Below are positions 35,653 through 44,461 of a stretch of 64,000 nucleotides of DNA, piece by piece. The position numbers were made by a program, and so were the translations under genes. The stretch comes from UBA6224 sp963730375 (GTDB taxonomy: Bacteria; Patescibacteriota; Saccharimonadia; Saccharimonadales; UBA4665). Positions within the stretch are counted from its first letter, which is position 1; every line of letters starts with the position of its first letter. The stretch covers positions 62,001-126,000 of the forward strand of contig CAVSRJ010000004.1 in assembly GCA_963730375.1 (NCBI GenBank), read 5' to 3'. The notes below the pieces were generated by a model. The model worked only from the letters and a program-made list of their open reading frames with translations. It did not search any database and was not told the DNA's origin.

Positions 35653-36833
35653 CCCATCACTTTACGGGGTGGCTTAGGCGGTTTTTTCTCGGACGATTGC
35701 GCCGTGCTACTAGTCGCCCCGCTGGTTGTGGTAGGTGATGGAGTGTCACCGGCTGCTGCCTTCTTGAATGCTACTTGCTCACCAAGGGTGAACACATAGA
35801 CGATGTCGTCACGGGCGATAAAGAAGTGCGTGGTAGCGTCGTTGACTTGGCTTGCGATGATAGGAGTCTTTAGTTCCTCCTCTAGGTTGAGTAGGTCATC
35901 AAACTTCTTCACCATAACGATGTCCTTGTGGGCAAGATCGGCTGGTCGGCTGGCATGGATGATAATGCCGTCGTGGTAGCGATATATCTTCTCGAGCTCA
36001 CGCTGGTATGGTGACTTAATAATCTGGCGTCGCAAACCGTACACTGTGTAGGCCAGACCCAGTATTGTCAGGAGAACTGCCAGCGGCACCTCGTACATAG
36101 TGATAATGTCTTCGATTTTTTGCGATTGCTTTGGCACGACGTCATGGTGATCGGATTTTACGAATTTGCTGTTGATTTTGTATATTTGTTGGTCCAGCGG
36201 AGCGCTCAGTGTAGACACCTTAGTATCGCTAAACGGTGTGCCGTCTATACTACCTGACACTTTGACGGTGTAGGTAACGAGGAGTTCGGTGTTTACCGCT
36301 GCGTCGAACGCGAGTTTGAACTGGTCGATGGCGGCTCGGAGTTTTGTGTATGGCACCTGCACTTCGGGGTCGAGTGCCAACTGGCCGGTATTCTGGGTGC
36401 CCGTAGTCGGCTCTAGTAGGACGTAATCTTTGCTCCACACATTTGAAATGCCGAGCGTGCTATCGGTACTGCCATATGTACCGCGAACCGTTGCCTTGGC
36501 GCCATATTCATAGTGCAGCGCCGTAACGTCGGTGGCGCTCAAATTGTAACTAAAACGAGCATTGATACTGTCGGTGAGATTGGACAGATAGGCCGTGTCG
36601 GTCTGGCTAGGGCCGCCATCATAGAAACTGCTGCCCCGGTACTTTACGTTATATTTTGTATCCTGACGGATGGTGTAGGAATATATGTTGGTGATGGGGA
36701 GCGTCGTATGGACGCGCAATCGGTCACTGACGAGCCAGCCAGCTGCACTCAGTAAGAAAATGCCGAGCACGACGAACATGAGTTGGCGGCGGGTCTGTGG
36801 CTTGTCGCTGTTGGCGAGGTTGGTGTCGGTCAT
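35649..36833 (-). CDS. DUF5305-family accessory protein of the fibre cluster
   Basis: 394 residues: short cytoplasmic N-terminus, membrane helix (about 18-36), a large outer beta-rich domain (40-240) with the DUF5305 signature (YSYTIRQDTKYNVKYRGSSFYDGGP), a second helix (about 247-268), and a cytoplasmic C-terminal domain ending in a Pro/Ser/Thr-rich tail. DUF5305 proteins accompany SipW-type signal peptidases and TasA-like subunits in archaea and bacteria. Coupled to the peptidase gene by ATGA. Confidence 0.85.
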   Translation of the reverse strand: MTDTNLANSDKPQTRRQLMFVVLGIFLLSAAGWLVSDRLRVHTTLPITNIYSYTIRQDTKYNVKYRGSSFYDGGPSQTDTAYLSNLTDSINARFSYNLSATDVTALHYEYGAKATVRGTYGSTDSTLGISNVWSKDYVLLEPTTGTQNTGQLALDPEVQVPYTKLRAAIDQFKLAFDAAVNTELLVTYTVKVSGSIDGTPFSDTKVSTLSAPLDQQIYKINSKFVKSDHHDVVPKQSQKIEDIITMYEVPLAVLLTILGLAYTVYGLRRQIIKSPYQRELEKIYRYHDGIIIHASRPADLAHKDIVMVKKFDDLLNLEEELKTPIIASQVNDATTHFFIARDDIVYVFTLGEQVAFKKAAAGDTPSPTTTSGATSSTAQSSEKKPPKPPRKVMG

Positions 36834-38038
36834 GGTGCCGGCCTACTTCCATGGGTCAGCTCAGCCAGCCAGACGGTCGGGTAACCAATATACGGCACAG
36901 TGGAGCGTACGATCCCTATCACCTGTGATTCGGCGACTAAAGGATCTTTGCTGGGGTTGTTATCACCTTTTGTTGTGAACACCCGTTTCCCACTCCCATC
37001 GGTAGCCGCGTCGATGGCAACCACCCTGTGCGTTATGATTATGTCTTTTCGTTTATATTGTACAATGTCGCCGATGCGTACGTCCACCGGGTCGCGCAGT
37101 TTTTGCGTAACCACGATGGATCCGCGGCTAAATACCGGTACCATGCTATTGGACGCAATCGCCGAAGGCTTGTACGAGAACACGCCTGTCATAAACAGTG
37201 TCAATGCCACCATGAGGATAAACCACATGACATCGTAGGCGCGCTGCGGGTGGCGATAGTAGTTGATGCGTTTATGTCGTGATTTTTGCTTGTCCTGGCG
37301 CGTACGGTCAATAGCAATGAAAACAACCACCGCTACAAGTGTCAGTGACATGCCCTGCATATACCAGTCGTAGTGCGGAATGATAGGCGGCAGGATAACA
37401 ATAGCCGTCATGCCCAGGCGGTAGGTCAGCATCGATGGGAAGCCAGCCGAAATGGCAAGGTATGTCAGCAAGAAACTATCTACTATGGCAGGTACCCAGT
37501 TAGAGAACGCCAGTTTTATATAGCCGTCCAGCCCATCAGCATGCTGGAGACCGCCGAGACTCATCTGCTGTACTGCCAGAATCGTGGCAAGTAGTATCCC
37601 GAACCATACAACGTTGCGCCGACCTACCTGCAGCATCAGGCTGTGCCGTGCGTACTCGATAGCGTAGGCTACAAAGCCGAATGCCCACAAGTTGAAGAGT
37701 ATGCCGCGCAGGCTATTTACAAGGGTGTTGTGGACATAGGTGGTAATGAGCCCAGATAAAAAGTAGATGACGAACCATACAGCTAGGATGCTACCAATCA
37801 GAAACGCTTTGTCACCGCGATGATGTACTCGATCCTGCTGATCATGCGCAACGTATCGAACCAAGCCGTAGATGCCCAGCGCTGCCAGTGGCTGTATGAC
37901 ATACAGGAATGTGCTGGACGAAACAAGGCGCGTCGTGGCTACGACTACCGACGTGATGGACAGAAGCAATAATGCCGACACCACTATCCAAACAGAAGCG
38001 TGAATGGTATGGAGTTTGGCAAACAGACGTGGCGACAC
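36830..38038 (-). CDS. SipW-like signal peptidase I with multi-helix N-terminal domain
   Basis: 402 residues. Residues 1-265 form seven or so membrane helices not found in ordinary SipW; the C-terminal part is an S26 signal peptidase of the ER type, with Ser in IASNSMVPVF, His in IITHRVVAID in place of bacterial Lys, and GDNNPSKD. It probably cleaves the TasA-like proteins made just upstream. GTG start shares a base with the stop of the preceding gene. Confidence 0.88.
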   Translation of the reverse strand: MSPRLFAKLHTIHASVWIVVSALLLLSITSVVVATTRLVSSSTFLYVIQPLAALGIYGLVRYVAHDQQDRVHHRGDKAFLIGSILAVWFVIYFLSGLITTYVHNTLVNSLRGILFNLWAFGFVAYAIEYARHSLMLQVGRRNVVWFGILLATILAVQQMSLGGLQHADGLDGYIKLAFSNWVPAIVDSFLLTYLAISAGFPSMLTYRLGMTAIVILPPIIPHYDWYMQGMSLTLVAVVVFIAIDRTRQDKQKSRHKRINYYRHPQRAYDVMWFILMVALTLFMTGVFSYKPSAIASNSMVPVFSRGSIVVTQKLRDPVDVRIGDIVQYKRKDIIITHRVVAIDAATDGSGKRVFTTKGDNNPSKDPLVAESQVIGIVRSTVPYIGYPTVWLAELTHGSRPAP

Positions 38039-38835
38039 TACAGCTCTCCTTCTACATAGTACCCTGATGACATCACCCAGTTCTGGTTAGAGGATGAAAA
38101 GGTGGCGACAAATTGGAAGTTGGAACCATTGTTGAGCGCCTGGGTGCTGTAGATGGTTAGCTGGGTGGGATTCTCTACATAATTAACCGTCGCTGGCATG
38201 TTGCTGACGCTGCTGGCGCTGGTGTTCCATGGCACAACGATGCGCCAGCCGCTTAGGTTTTGACCTGAATTGTTAGTTACTGTGAACGTGTATGGCCAAC
38301 TATATGTCTTACCCTTTTTTGTTCTAGTACCCGCCACGGCATTGACGGTGAGGCCGCTATAGGTTTGGTACTGAGCTCCTTGCGTGCCTGACACGCCGAT
38401 ACTTGTGAACAGGTACGCAGGATCAGAGCTGCGGAAAACCAGCGTGTAGGTTGTGTAGGCTCCGGCTGCAATCGTGTTGCTGCCCGAGGCGGTGTTAACG
38501 TTACCTGCCTGGCTGCAGCTGGCGCTACTACAACTGACGTTCGAATAGTCGGCTGGCAGGCTAAAGGTCGACTGCCAGGAGGTCACCGAGGCAGTGCCAT
38601 TGTTGGTTACCGTCACGTCGATGGTATATTGCCACTTCTGACCTTGGCTCGCTATGCTTTTGGTATAGGATATGTCCAGGTTTTGACTGGAGGAATAGGC
38701 CGGCTTGTTGCTCGTTGTATTGACAGACAAACTCTGTGAAAAAAGCGCATACCCCGTGCTCGTGAGAACAAGGGGTATGGTGACTAGCATGGCCACACGC
38801 TTTATAAATCGTGTTCGTTTTGGATGCCTAGACAT
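38038..38835 (-). CDS. SipW-dependent secreted protein with two CBM2-like domains
   Basis: 265 residues. N-terminal signal typical of SipW substrates (GYALFSQSLSVNTTSNKP), then two immunoglobulin-like repeats (about 50-150 and 165-265) resembling bacterial cellulose-binding CBM2 folds: VTNNGTASVTSWQSTF and VTNNSGQNLSGWRIVV. Two cysteine pairs may stabilise the first. Either a polysaccharide-binding tip or a fibre subunit. 46 bases after the TasA-like gene. Confidence 0.78.
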   Translation of the reverse strand: MSRHPKRTRFIKRVAMLVTIPLVLTSTGYALFSQSLSVNTTSNKPAYSSSQNLDISYTKSIASQGQKWQYTIDVTVTNNGTASVTSWQSTFSLPADYSNVSCSSASCSQAGNVNTASGSNTIAAGAYTTYTLVFRSSDPAYLFTSIGVSGTQGAQYQTYSGLTVNAVAGTRTKKGKTYSWPYTFTVTNNSGQNLSGWRIVVPWNTSASSVSNMPATVNYVENPTQLTIYSTQALNNGSNFQFVATFSSSNQNWVMSSGYYVEGEL

Positions 38836-38881
38836 GATTGATCAACACTCCAGGCGAGACTTCACCCAGACGATGGACGAC

Positions 38882-39388
38882 CTATGGATTTTGATCGTAG
38901 TTCATCGTAATGGTAGCTACCTTGGAGTTACCGCTGGAAGTATCCGGGTTAGACGCTGCATCCCACGTGACTGTGACGCTAATAACGTTGGTGCCGCCAC
39001 TGGCTGCTATGGTTGTGGAGCCGGCCGTTACACCAGACACTGCGTAGGTGATGTAGGTAGGTGCAGAACTATTGAGCGTTGTTAAGTCAGTGATGCTTGA
39101 GAGGATACCATCGATTGAGCCACTGTTCGTGACAGTAACATCATAAGTCGCTGTCGCTCCCGGATATGCGAGATTAACGTCGAAAGTTGCTGACGTGGCA
39201 TCATATGTCGGTGCTGAGTTATCGGTCGCGCCCGTTGCCGACGTCTGGGTTATGTCAGTGATTTGGATGTCCCAGTTACCGCTGGCGGTACCGGTACCGT
39301 TAATGGTCAAGACCTGTGAATACGCTGCATATGCGATAGAGGCCAATCCCACCAGGACTACTGCTGCGATGATTAGCTTGTTTCTCAT
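38882..39388 (-). CDS. TasA/camelysin-like fibre subunit
   Basis: 168 residues. Signal anchor with YAAYSQVLTINGTGTASGNWDI, the hallmark of SipW-dependent substrates, then a single jelly-roll-like beta domain rich in Thr, Ser and Gly (VTVTNSGSIDGIL). TasA of Bacillus and AbpA of archaea polymerise by donor-strand exchange from such domains after SipW cleavage. First gene of the four-gene cluster. Confidence 0.82.
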   Translation of the reverse strand: MRNKLIIAAVVLVGLASIAYAAYSQVLTINGTGTASGNWDIQITDITQTSATGATDNSAPTYDATSATFDVNLAYPGATATYDVTVTNSGSIDGILSSITDLTTLNSSAPTYITYAVSGVTAGSTTIAASGGTNVISVTVTWDAASNPDTSSGNSKVATITMNYDQNP

Positions 39389-39554
39389 ATATACCTTATG
39401 TTCCTTTAGTTTATCTATATGATGCCATTATCATATAACACATAAGCATAACCGACAAGCAAAATGCGTTCGCCTAAGCTCGCTCGAACTTAGTTTATTG
39501 CCTTGCATCCACTGCTCTTGCTCGGCAACATGATCTTCTTTGCTTTTTTTGAGT

Positions 39555-39674
39555 TTATGCTTTCATGAAATCGGCATATTTTTCTGCATAGTGAGGCATG
39601 AGTGCCTTCATCCAGTCATCAAACGTCTCGCCCCATGCAGTCTCGTTACATTTATCACAAGCAAGTATCTTCAT
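39555..39674 (-). CDS. 39-residue CxxC protein
   Basis: MKILACDKCNETAWGETF continues to a TAA with a Trp/Met/His-rich helical tail (DDWMKALMPHYAEKYAD). One CxxC pair could bind zinc as a dimer or form a disulfide. A purine-rich GGTGGGGTGG precedes the ATG. Too short for normal gene calling; judged real from its protein-like composition and ribosome-binding site. The flanks, 39389-39554 and 39675-39796, show no gene. Confidence 0.55.
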   Translation of the reverse strand: MKILACDKCNETAWGETFDDWMKALMPHYAEKYADFMKA

Positions 39675-39796
39675 AATGCACCACCCCACCTATTTAGATT
39701 GTACGAAATTTTGAGATTTCTGTCCTGACGAAGGGGTTATTTTTAGACTATTATTCTACTGCTTTTCAATCTACCCCTCAGTTATCAATTGTAAAT

Positions 39797-39825
39797 TTGA
39801 CAATAAGCGTAAGTATTGCTAACTT
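39797..39825 (+). promoter_or_regulatory. Consensus promoter of the secreted peptide gene
   Basis: TTGACA (39797-39802), 17 bases, extended -10 TGC TAACTT (39817-39825), about 85 bases before the start at 39911. Confidence 0.7.
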
Positions 39826-39910
39826 TAAAATATAATTAACCGTTAAGGGGAGGTAAAGGGCGGAACCGCGTGAGTATATACGAATCTGAACAATAATGAG
39901 GAGGAATTTT

Positions 39911-40081
39911 ATGAAGATTATCTCTAACGTTAATAGAATAGTGACCCGTAGTATGGTCGCTTTTTTTGTTGTAGTAGGACTTAGTGTGGGGATGGCGATC
40001 CCTGTGAGTGCTGGGACTGATAATGGCACAAGCAACTGGTACAAACATACAGATTTCACACCTGCAAACACTCCGGGTTGA
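39911..40081 (+). CDS. Short secreted peptide, possibly ended early by TGA
   Basis: 56 residues: a classic signal peptide (basic N-terminus, hydrophobic FFVVVGLSVGMAI, cleavage PVSAG) and a mature part of about 22 residues rich in Thr, Asn, Gly and Trp. GAGGAGG stands 6 bases before the ATG. Beyond the TGA the same frame continues for 12 codons with similar composition (TGWHTGHGTQHK) to a TAA, so one G-to-A change or reading error could have cut a longer peptide. No modification genes are visible nearby. No gene is seen at 40082-40459. Confidence 0.6.
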   Translation: MKIISNVNRIVTRSMVAFFVVVGLSVGMAIPVSAGTDNGTSNWYKHTDFTPANTPG

Positions 40082-40459
40082 ACGGGATGGCATACCGGAC
40101 ATGGTACTCAACATAAGTAACTACGACATTAATCACCCACTATGAGCAAGGTACCACTTCAATATGTCCTAGGACAATGCCCTGAATATCACCGCCCATA
40201 CAGACTCTATATAGACGGCAAACATTCGGGAACTACTCGAGTTCACAACGTACGGGTACGCTATATGATGGTACATTGACATGAAAGGAATCGCCAACCA
40301 CACGTTCAAAGCATATTGGAGATTGACAATAGTCCTCCATTCGCCACAATTAAGTTGAACCTGGACATATTAGCACAACAGCAAAGTATCCAAATACTTC
40401 ATGTGTGTAGCGACAGCAAATAATAGCATGACCCATGTAAATCATTAGGATGCAAAGAA

Positions 40460-40495
40460 TATAAAAAGCACCGGCAAACGCCGATGCTTTTTATA
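40460..40495. terminator. Terminator hairpin identical in type to that of tRNA-Asn
   Basis: 36-base hairpin (AAAAAGC-rich arms, GCTTTTT end), usable in both directions, behind the 40584 gene. Nearly the same sequence occurs at 43665-43700 and 44882-44917; here too TGG-CC follows, like the CCA end of a tRNA. Confidence 0.8.
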
Positions 40496-40583
40496 TGGCC
40501 CACAACGATAGAGGAGTTATAACTGCAATAAAGCTAGATTTTGCAATATAGCCAGTATTTAGTGGCGAGGACTGATAGAAAAT

Positions 40584-40892
40584 TTATTGCTGATCCAAGC
40601 CCATTAGCTGATCGTAGTTCTGGTAAACATGTTGTCCTGCTTGGGTTAATACGACGCCTGCCCTGGGATCGGTAAGTGAGCGTTCGACTACTCCTTGATC
40701 ACCTAACTCCATAAATACAGCCGCAACAGCTGCTGGTTCATATCCTGTAGCAGCTTGAACATCAGCAATTATTTGGCCGCCCAATGCACCAGTTGAGTTG
40801 TTAGCGACTGCCTCAAGCGAAGCTTTAGCAAGAGTGTGAAAATCTTGAGGTGTTTCTGCTTTGCGCAGCTGGGGTTCTTGTTCATGTGTCAT
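40584..40892 (-). CDS. Small winged-helix-like protein, unrecognised
   Basis: 102 residues, mostly helical, with a pattern suggestive of a winged helix (YEPAAVAAVFMELGDQGVVERSLTDPRAGVVLTQAG: helix, helix, strand-turn-strand). Possibly a DNA-binding regulator; uncertain. ATG at 40892 is chosen because upstream sequence forms a terminator-like hairpin directly before it. Confidence 0.6.
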   Translation of the reverse strand: MTHEQEPQLRKAETPQDFHTLAKASLEAVANNSTGALGGQIIADVQAATGYEPAAVAAVFMELGDQGVVERSLTDPRAGVVLTQAGQHVYQNYDQLMGLDQQ

Positions 40893-40923
40893 AAAAACAA
40901 AAATACCACAAAAGGTGGTATTT
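40893..40923 (-). promoter_or_regulatory. Terminator-like hairpin directly before a start codon
   Basis: Minus strand: AAATACCAC, loop CTTTT, GTGGTATTT, then TTGTTTTT and the ATG at 40892. A hairpin plus U-tract here could attenuate the gene it precedes, or end upstream transcription; no upstream gene on this strand lies close. Confidence 0.5.
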
Positions 40924-41084
40924 GTAAATGCTTGGCTCGGCACGTTGGGATAGATTGGAACCTGACGTTACATGACCTCAACGAATTCTTTAATATATCT
41001 GCTTCGCAAACTCGTTGCATGAGTACGATATCATGAACCAAACACAAATAATGGTTATGTTACTATGTACCTAAAACAATAATT

Positions 41085-42419
41085 ATGCAGAGCAGTACAG
41101 AAGCGGCACGAGTATTGATGGGAGACTCCCTTGGTTTCCATATTATTTTTGTATTATTCGGTCTGACATTGCCACTTCTCGTTAGCTGGTTTGAATTACG
41201 AGGCATTGTTACCAAAGACAGGCGCTACAGGGTCACTGCCCGCTTCTGGTCAAAAATAATGGGGTTACTGGTAGTAACTGGCGTTATATCCGGGAACAAT
41301 GTAGCGCTCCAAATGTCGCTCGTCTGGCCTGGTATTTTGAAATTTGGCGGCGAAGTTATCGGGTTGCCGTTTATGTTCGAAACGTACGCGTTTCTGGTTG
41401 AAGCGACGTTCCTTGCCCTGTACTTAACGACGTGGGACAAGGTGAAGCCTGATGATCCACTGGTTTTTTGGACTGATGGTATTGATTGGTAGTACGGCGA
41501 GCGCTTTTGCAATCACCAGCGTAAATGCCTGGATGAATTATCCGACGGGCTTTGACTACATCGACGGCAAGTTGCAACATATCAATGTCTGGCACGCCAT
41601 GTTTTCGCGGACTTCTATCGTGGAGTTCATTCACTCAATGCCTGGCTATTACCTGACGGCAGCACTCATCATTGCTGGCTTGTATGCGATTAGACTTGCA
41701 AACCTGCCGCCTAACGAGCGATCTTCCAAAAAATTCGCCTTTGACCGAATAATCGTCGCTAACCTTGTCGTTTTCTCGCTGCTCATGATTGTCTGTAGCG
41801 GCATCACCGGTGACATGACGGGTAAATATCTGGCAAAATATGAGCCGGCAAACTCGCCTCACTTGAACTGAATTACAATGGGCGTGACCATGCTCCGCTG
41901 TTAGTTGGCGGCGTCGGCAGCCAGAACGGATCAGTCACCGCACCCCATTTCGAGGTGCCCAGCGCGCTGAGTTTTCTGGCTGGAAATTCATTCAGCACAG
42001 CCGTCAAGGGCATCAATGATTTTCCAGCTGAGCACCGTTCACCGCTTGTCATCCATACTTTTTTTAATATCAAGATGACGCTTCTGGATACAATGATTGT
42101 CATCGTGGTAGTGCTCACTGGCTTGCTGCTCTGGAAACGACGTTTGCCGACGCAACGTCTAGCGCTGTGGTCAGTACCGTTGGCCGGTTTGTGTGCGCTC
42201 GGCATGATTGAGCTGGGCTGGATGATAACTGAAATCGGTCGACAGCCGTGGGCTGTCCGAGGCTACGTCACGACGGAGCAAGCAATTACTACGTCGCACA
42301 CCGTTTCGATTTTGGCCTATGCATTCCCGCTCGGCTTTATACTGCTGTTTGGCATCACGGCGATTGCTCTTCTCAAGATTATTCGTCATGAACAACAACT
42401 GAAAGGCGGCGCTTTATGA
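41085..42419 (+). CDS. cydA: Cytochrome bd-type quinol oxidase subunit I, two frameshifts
   Basis: Oxidises quinol and reduces oxygen to water in the membrane. Haem-ligand His is in LGFHIIFVLFG and another in FIHSMPGYYL; the CydA hallmark GRQPWAVRGY lies near the C-terminus. The gene is spread over three frames: a break near 41447-41460 (TWDKVKP to MIHWFFGL) and one near 41858, where adding one A to GCAAACTC gives KLASLELNYNGRDHAP. About 444 residues once joined. The short Q-loop suggests the cyanide-insensitive (CIO-like) group. An extended -10 TACTAT lies about 20 bases before the start. Confidence 0.88.
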
Positions 42420-42931
42420 TACCAGTCTATTTGCTGATTTATGTTCCTATCGTTCTGTTCGTATTGGCCTTTCTCTATGAGACCTATCTCAGCATTGTAC
42501 GACTGTTTACGCCGAAGCACCGTGGTTCCGGCTACGTTGACGCGACCTGGGAGGTAACTAACACACTCCTGGTCTTCGCAGTCGTGATGCTTTTAATGCT
42601 TTTCACCCGTTCGATCGATGTCATTGCCTCTGCTATTTTCATACCGACTATGCTGGCGGCTGTTTTCTTGGTGATACGGGGAGCCTGTTACCTGTATATA
42701 TTTTACGTTAAAGACGGCTCGACGATTGGACCGATTGACTGGCTGTTTGCGGCTACTCACGTTATAACGGCTCTGTCGTTAGTTGCTACTGTACTTGCTG
42801 CTACATTTGTTTTGCTAACAAAGCACCCAATTGCTAATCAGCAGTTTGTGCCATATTTCTTACCGGGCTTAGCGTTTGTGCTGGTATTGTGCAGCTTTCC
42901 ACTCTGGCAACTGTACAGGACTAGGCCATAG
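42416..42931 (+). CDS. Half-length CydB-like subunit II
   Basis: 171 residues with five membrane helices, overlapping cydA by 4 bases. The region YVDATWEVTNTLLVFAVVML and IFIPTMLAAVFLVIRGACYLY parallels the CydB N-terminal half (WEGNQVW..., LRPVGFEYR-like). CydB is normally about 340-380 residues; no frame continues the homology beyond 42931. Either a minimal CydB or a truncated one. Confidence 0.65.
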   Translation: MIPVYLLIYVPIVLFVLAFLYETYLSIVRLFTPKHRGSGYVDATWEVTNTLLVFAVVMLLMLFTRSIDVIASAIFIPTMLAAVFLVIRGACYLYIFYVKDGSTIGPIDWLFAATHVITALSLVATVLAATFVLLTKHPIANQQFVPYFLPGLAFVLVLCSFPLWQLYRTRP

Positions 42932-43017
42932 CATCGGCATGACGGACAGTTGAGTGTATAAACAAGAATCAGCGTTCAATGAACACGGACAGACCAGTCT
43001 GAAACACCGCATAGGCA

Positions 43018-43446
43018 TTATAAATCCACAAGCCTGTCGACGACGAAACAGTCCGGCTCCATCATAGCAAAATCTTTGCGGCGGGAGGGATCAATCCATT
43101 CATATTTGTCATGTTCCAAGCTGAGACTTACGTGTTCGGAGGCAGACTTGCAGAGCATAAAGATTGCAATAATTTGATGCGGTATTTCGCCTATGACTGG
43201 GTGCCACTCACCCACATAGACAGGGTGGCCTACCTCTACAGTAAGGCCAGATTCTTCCCTGACTTCTCTTGCTAAGCCATCGGCAAATGTTTCTCCGGGT
43301 TTCAGGCGCCCTCCTACCAGGCCCCAATATCCGATTTTCGTATTATTGAGGTCAGTAGATGCCTCGCGAAGGATCAGGACTTTTCCCGTCGGGCTGATAA
43401 TTGCTGCCTTTGCAGCAACTTGCACTACAGGGGATGAACCGGACAT
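43018..43446 (-). CDS. NUDIX hydrolase, cargo of the tRNA-Asn array
   Basis: 142 residues with a complete Nudix box, GGRLKPGETFADGLAREVREESGL, that binds metal and cleaves nucleoside diphosphates linked to other groups; substrate unknown. It lies beyond the outermost repeat unit (43525-43708), on the same strand as the array's tRNA and other cargo genes. No ribosome-binding site; a -10-like TAGGAT is close to the ATG. Confidence 0.9.
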   Translation of the reverse strand: MSGSSPVVQVAAKAAIISPTGKVLILREASTDLNNTKIGYWGLVGGRLKPGETFADGLAREVREESGLTVEVGHPVYVGEWHPVIGEIPHQIIAIFMLCKSASEHVSLSLEHDKYEWIDPSRRKDFAMMEPDCFVVDRLVDL

Positions 43447-43524
43447 GCAATCATCCTAACATAGAAAAATCCAACAGCGGCGATGCTTGTTGAACCGACT
43501 CTCCAACTCATGCCGTTGTAGGGA

Positions 43525-43708
43525 TGGCTCCCGCGACTGGATAGCGGGCTGCGCTCTTTTCCGCTGCGGCGTGCTCGGAGCAAGCTCCTGTGCGCGTCGT
43601 CGCTCCACCGCACCAGCCGTTCGCTACGCTCACTTTCTCTGGTTCGTATCCCGCCGGCGAATAATATAAAAAGCACCGACAAATGCCGATGCTTTTTATA
43701 TGGCTCCC
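43525..43708 (-). repeat. tRNA-Asn array repeat unit 3
   Basis: 184 bases, identical in length to unit 1 (44742-44925) with six mismatches. In tRNA orientation it begins with a degenerate tRNA 3' end and terminator hairpin, has an inverted T-arm copy (GGATACGAACC type), hairpins (GGAGC-TT-GCTCC among them), and ends in a copy of the tRNA-Asn 3' end (ATCCAGTCGCGGGAGCCA). Confidence 0.85.
43665..43700. terminator. Terminator hairpin in repeat unit 3
   Basis: 36-base hairpin with one difference from the tRNA-Asn terminator (44882-44917). Confidence 0.75.
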
Positions 43709-43831
43709 CCAGTGGACGTACTTCGCAACTTTAATCATCCCTCGTTGGCAGATTGTTCACGCATCAAAAGTAGCCTTCGTAATGGCGGAAAGACAGGATG
43801 CAAACCATAAGGCAACCAAAGGTTTGCAGCT

Positions 43832-44114
43832 TCATCTCTTTTGTGCGTCTCTAAGACTTTCTATGGCGTCCCACCCACGCACCTCTACGGGCCAATGGTA
43901 ATAATGCTCTGGTGGCTCCTAGAAATTGCAATCCAGTGCTGAACAGACACTTCAGGTACTCGGAGTATCCGCTTACCTATGTGCCACTCATGAATCTTGC
44001 TACGCTATAGCTATCCTACGGGCAGTGCAATATCTACCGATTGCTCACGAATACTGGTGGGGCATTGCCTTCTGGTATTTGCGTAACTCTAAAATGTGCA
44101 TCTGACTGGGCCAT
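43832..44114 (-). pseudogene. Decayed or misread small gene between array units
   Basis: Starts MAQSDAHFRVTQIPEGNAPP at 44114 with a GGAG 7 bases before; protein-like segments then continue through several frames: EQSVDIALPVG, DSYSVARF, HEWHIGKRILRVPEVSVQHW and finally HYYHWPVEVRGWDAIESLRD to a TGA at 43832. At least three shifts are needed. Length about 94 codons. Family not recognised. It occupies the slot between units 3 and 2, as single genes occupy the other two slots. Confidence 0.55.
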
Positions 44115-44232
44115 ATCTATGCTCCAGCTCTTTGTGACTAGTTCTATTTAACATTTGTACAACTATATCAATGGGTAGCTGACGCAATAGTGACAGGTGA
44201 AGACAGTCTGTTTTAAGCATAGTGCTTATGCT

Positions 44233-44440
44233 TGGCTCCCGCGACTGGATAGCGTACACCCCGACTATGTCGGGGCACTTTTCCGGCCAAACTTTCTCGA
44301 AGCAAGCTCCTGCGAGAGTTCGGCCTCCACCGAACCAGTGATATACGTCCAGCTAGCACTGGACTTGTCACTGGCGCACTCCAAACACGAAAACAATGAA
44401 AAAACCGCCAGCAAATGCTGACGGATTTTTCATGGCTCCC
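44233..44440 (-). repeat. tRNA-Asn array repeat unit 2 (divergent)
   Basis: 208 bases with the same plan as units 1 and 3 but different inner sequence: terminator hairpin, hairpins (CCCCGAC/GTCGGGG and others), conserved CTTTTCCG and AAGCAAGCTCCTG blocks, ending with the tRNA-Asn 3' end copy. Its outer edge at 44422-44440 has a more degenerate copy. Confidence 0.7.
44398..44431 (-). terminator. Terminator hairpin in repeat unit 2, behind the 72-residue gene
   Basis: Minus strand: ATCCGTCAGC, loop, GCTGGCGG and six T. It follows the gene at 44462. Confidence 0.75.
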
Positions 44441-44461
44441 GCTAGTGGATGCACTTCGCAA

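Noticed and set aside
39911..40120. TGA read as glycine or tryptophan throughout the genome
   Set aside because: TGA closes many conserved genes at the expected place, for example the ABC ATPase at 17494 and atpG at 61919, so the code is standard here.
40082..40459. Possible gene after the secreted peptide
   Set aside because: Stops in all frames at short intervals and no protein-like segments recognised.
43425..43682. Open frames inside repeat unit 3, also in unit 1 at 44726-44950
   Set aside because: The frames run through hairpins and tRNA-like ends; no promoter or ribosome-binding site, and the repeats look structural rather than coding.
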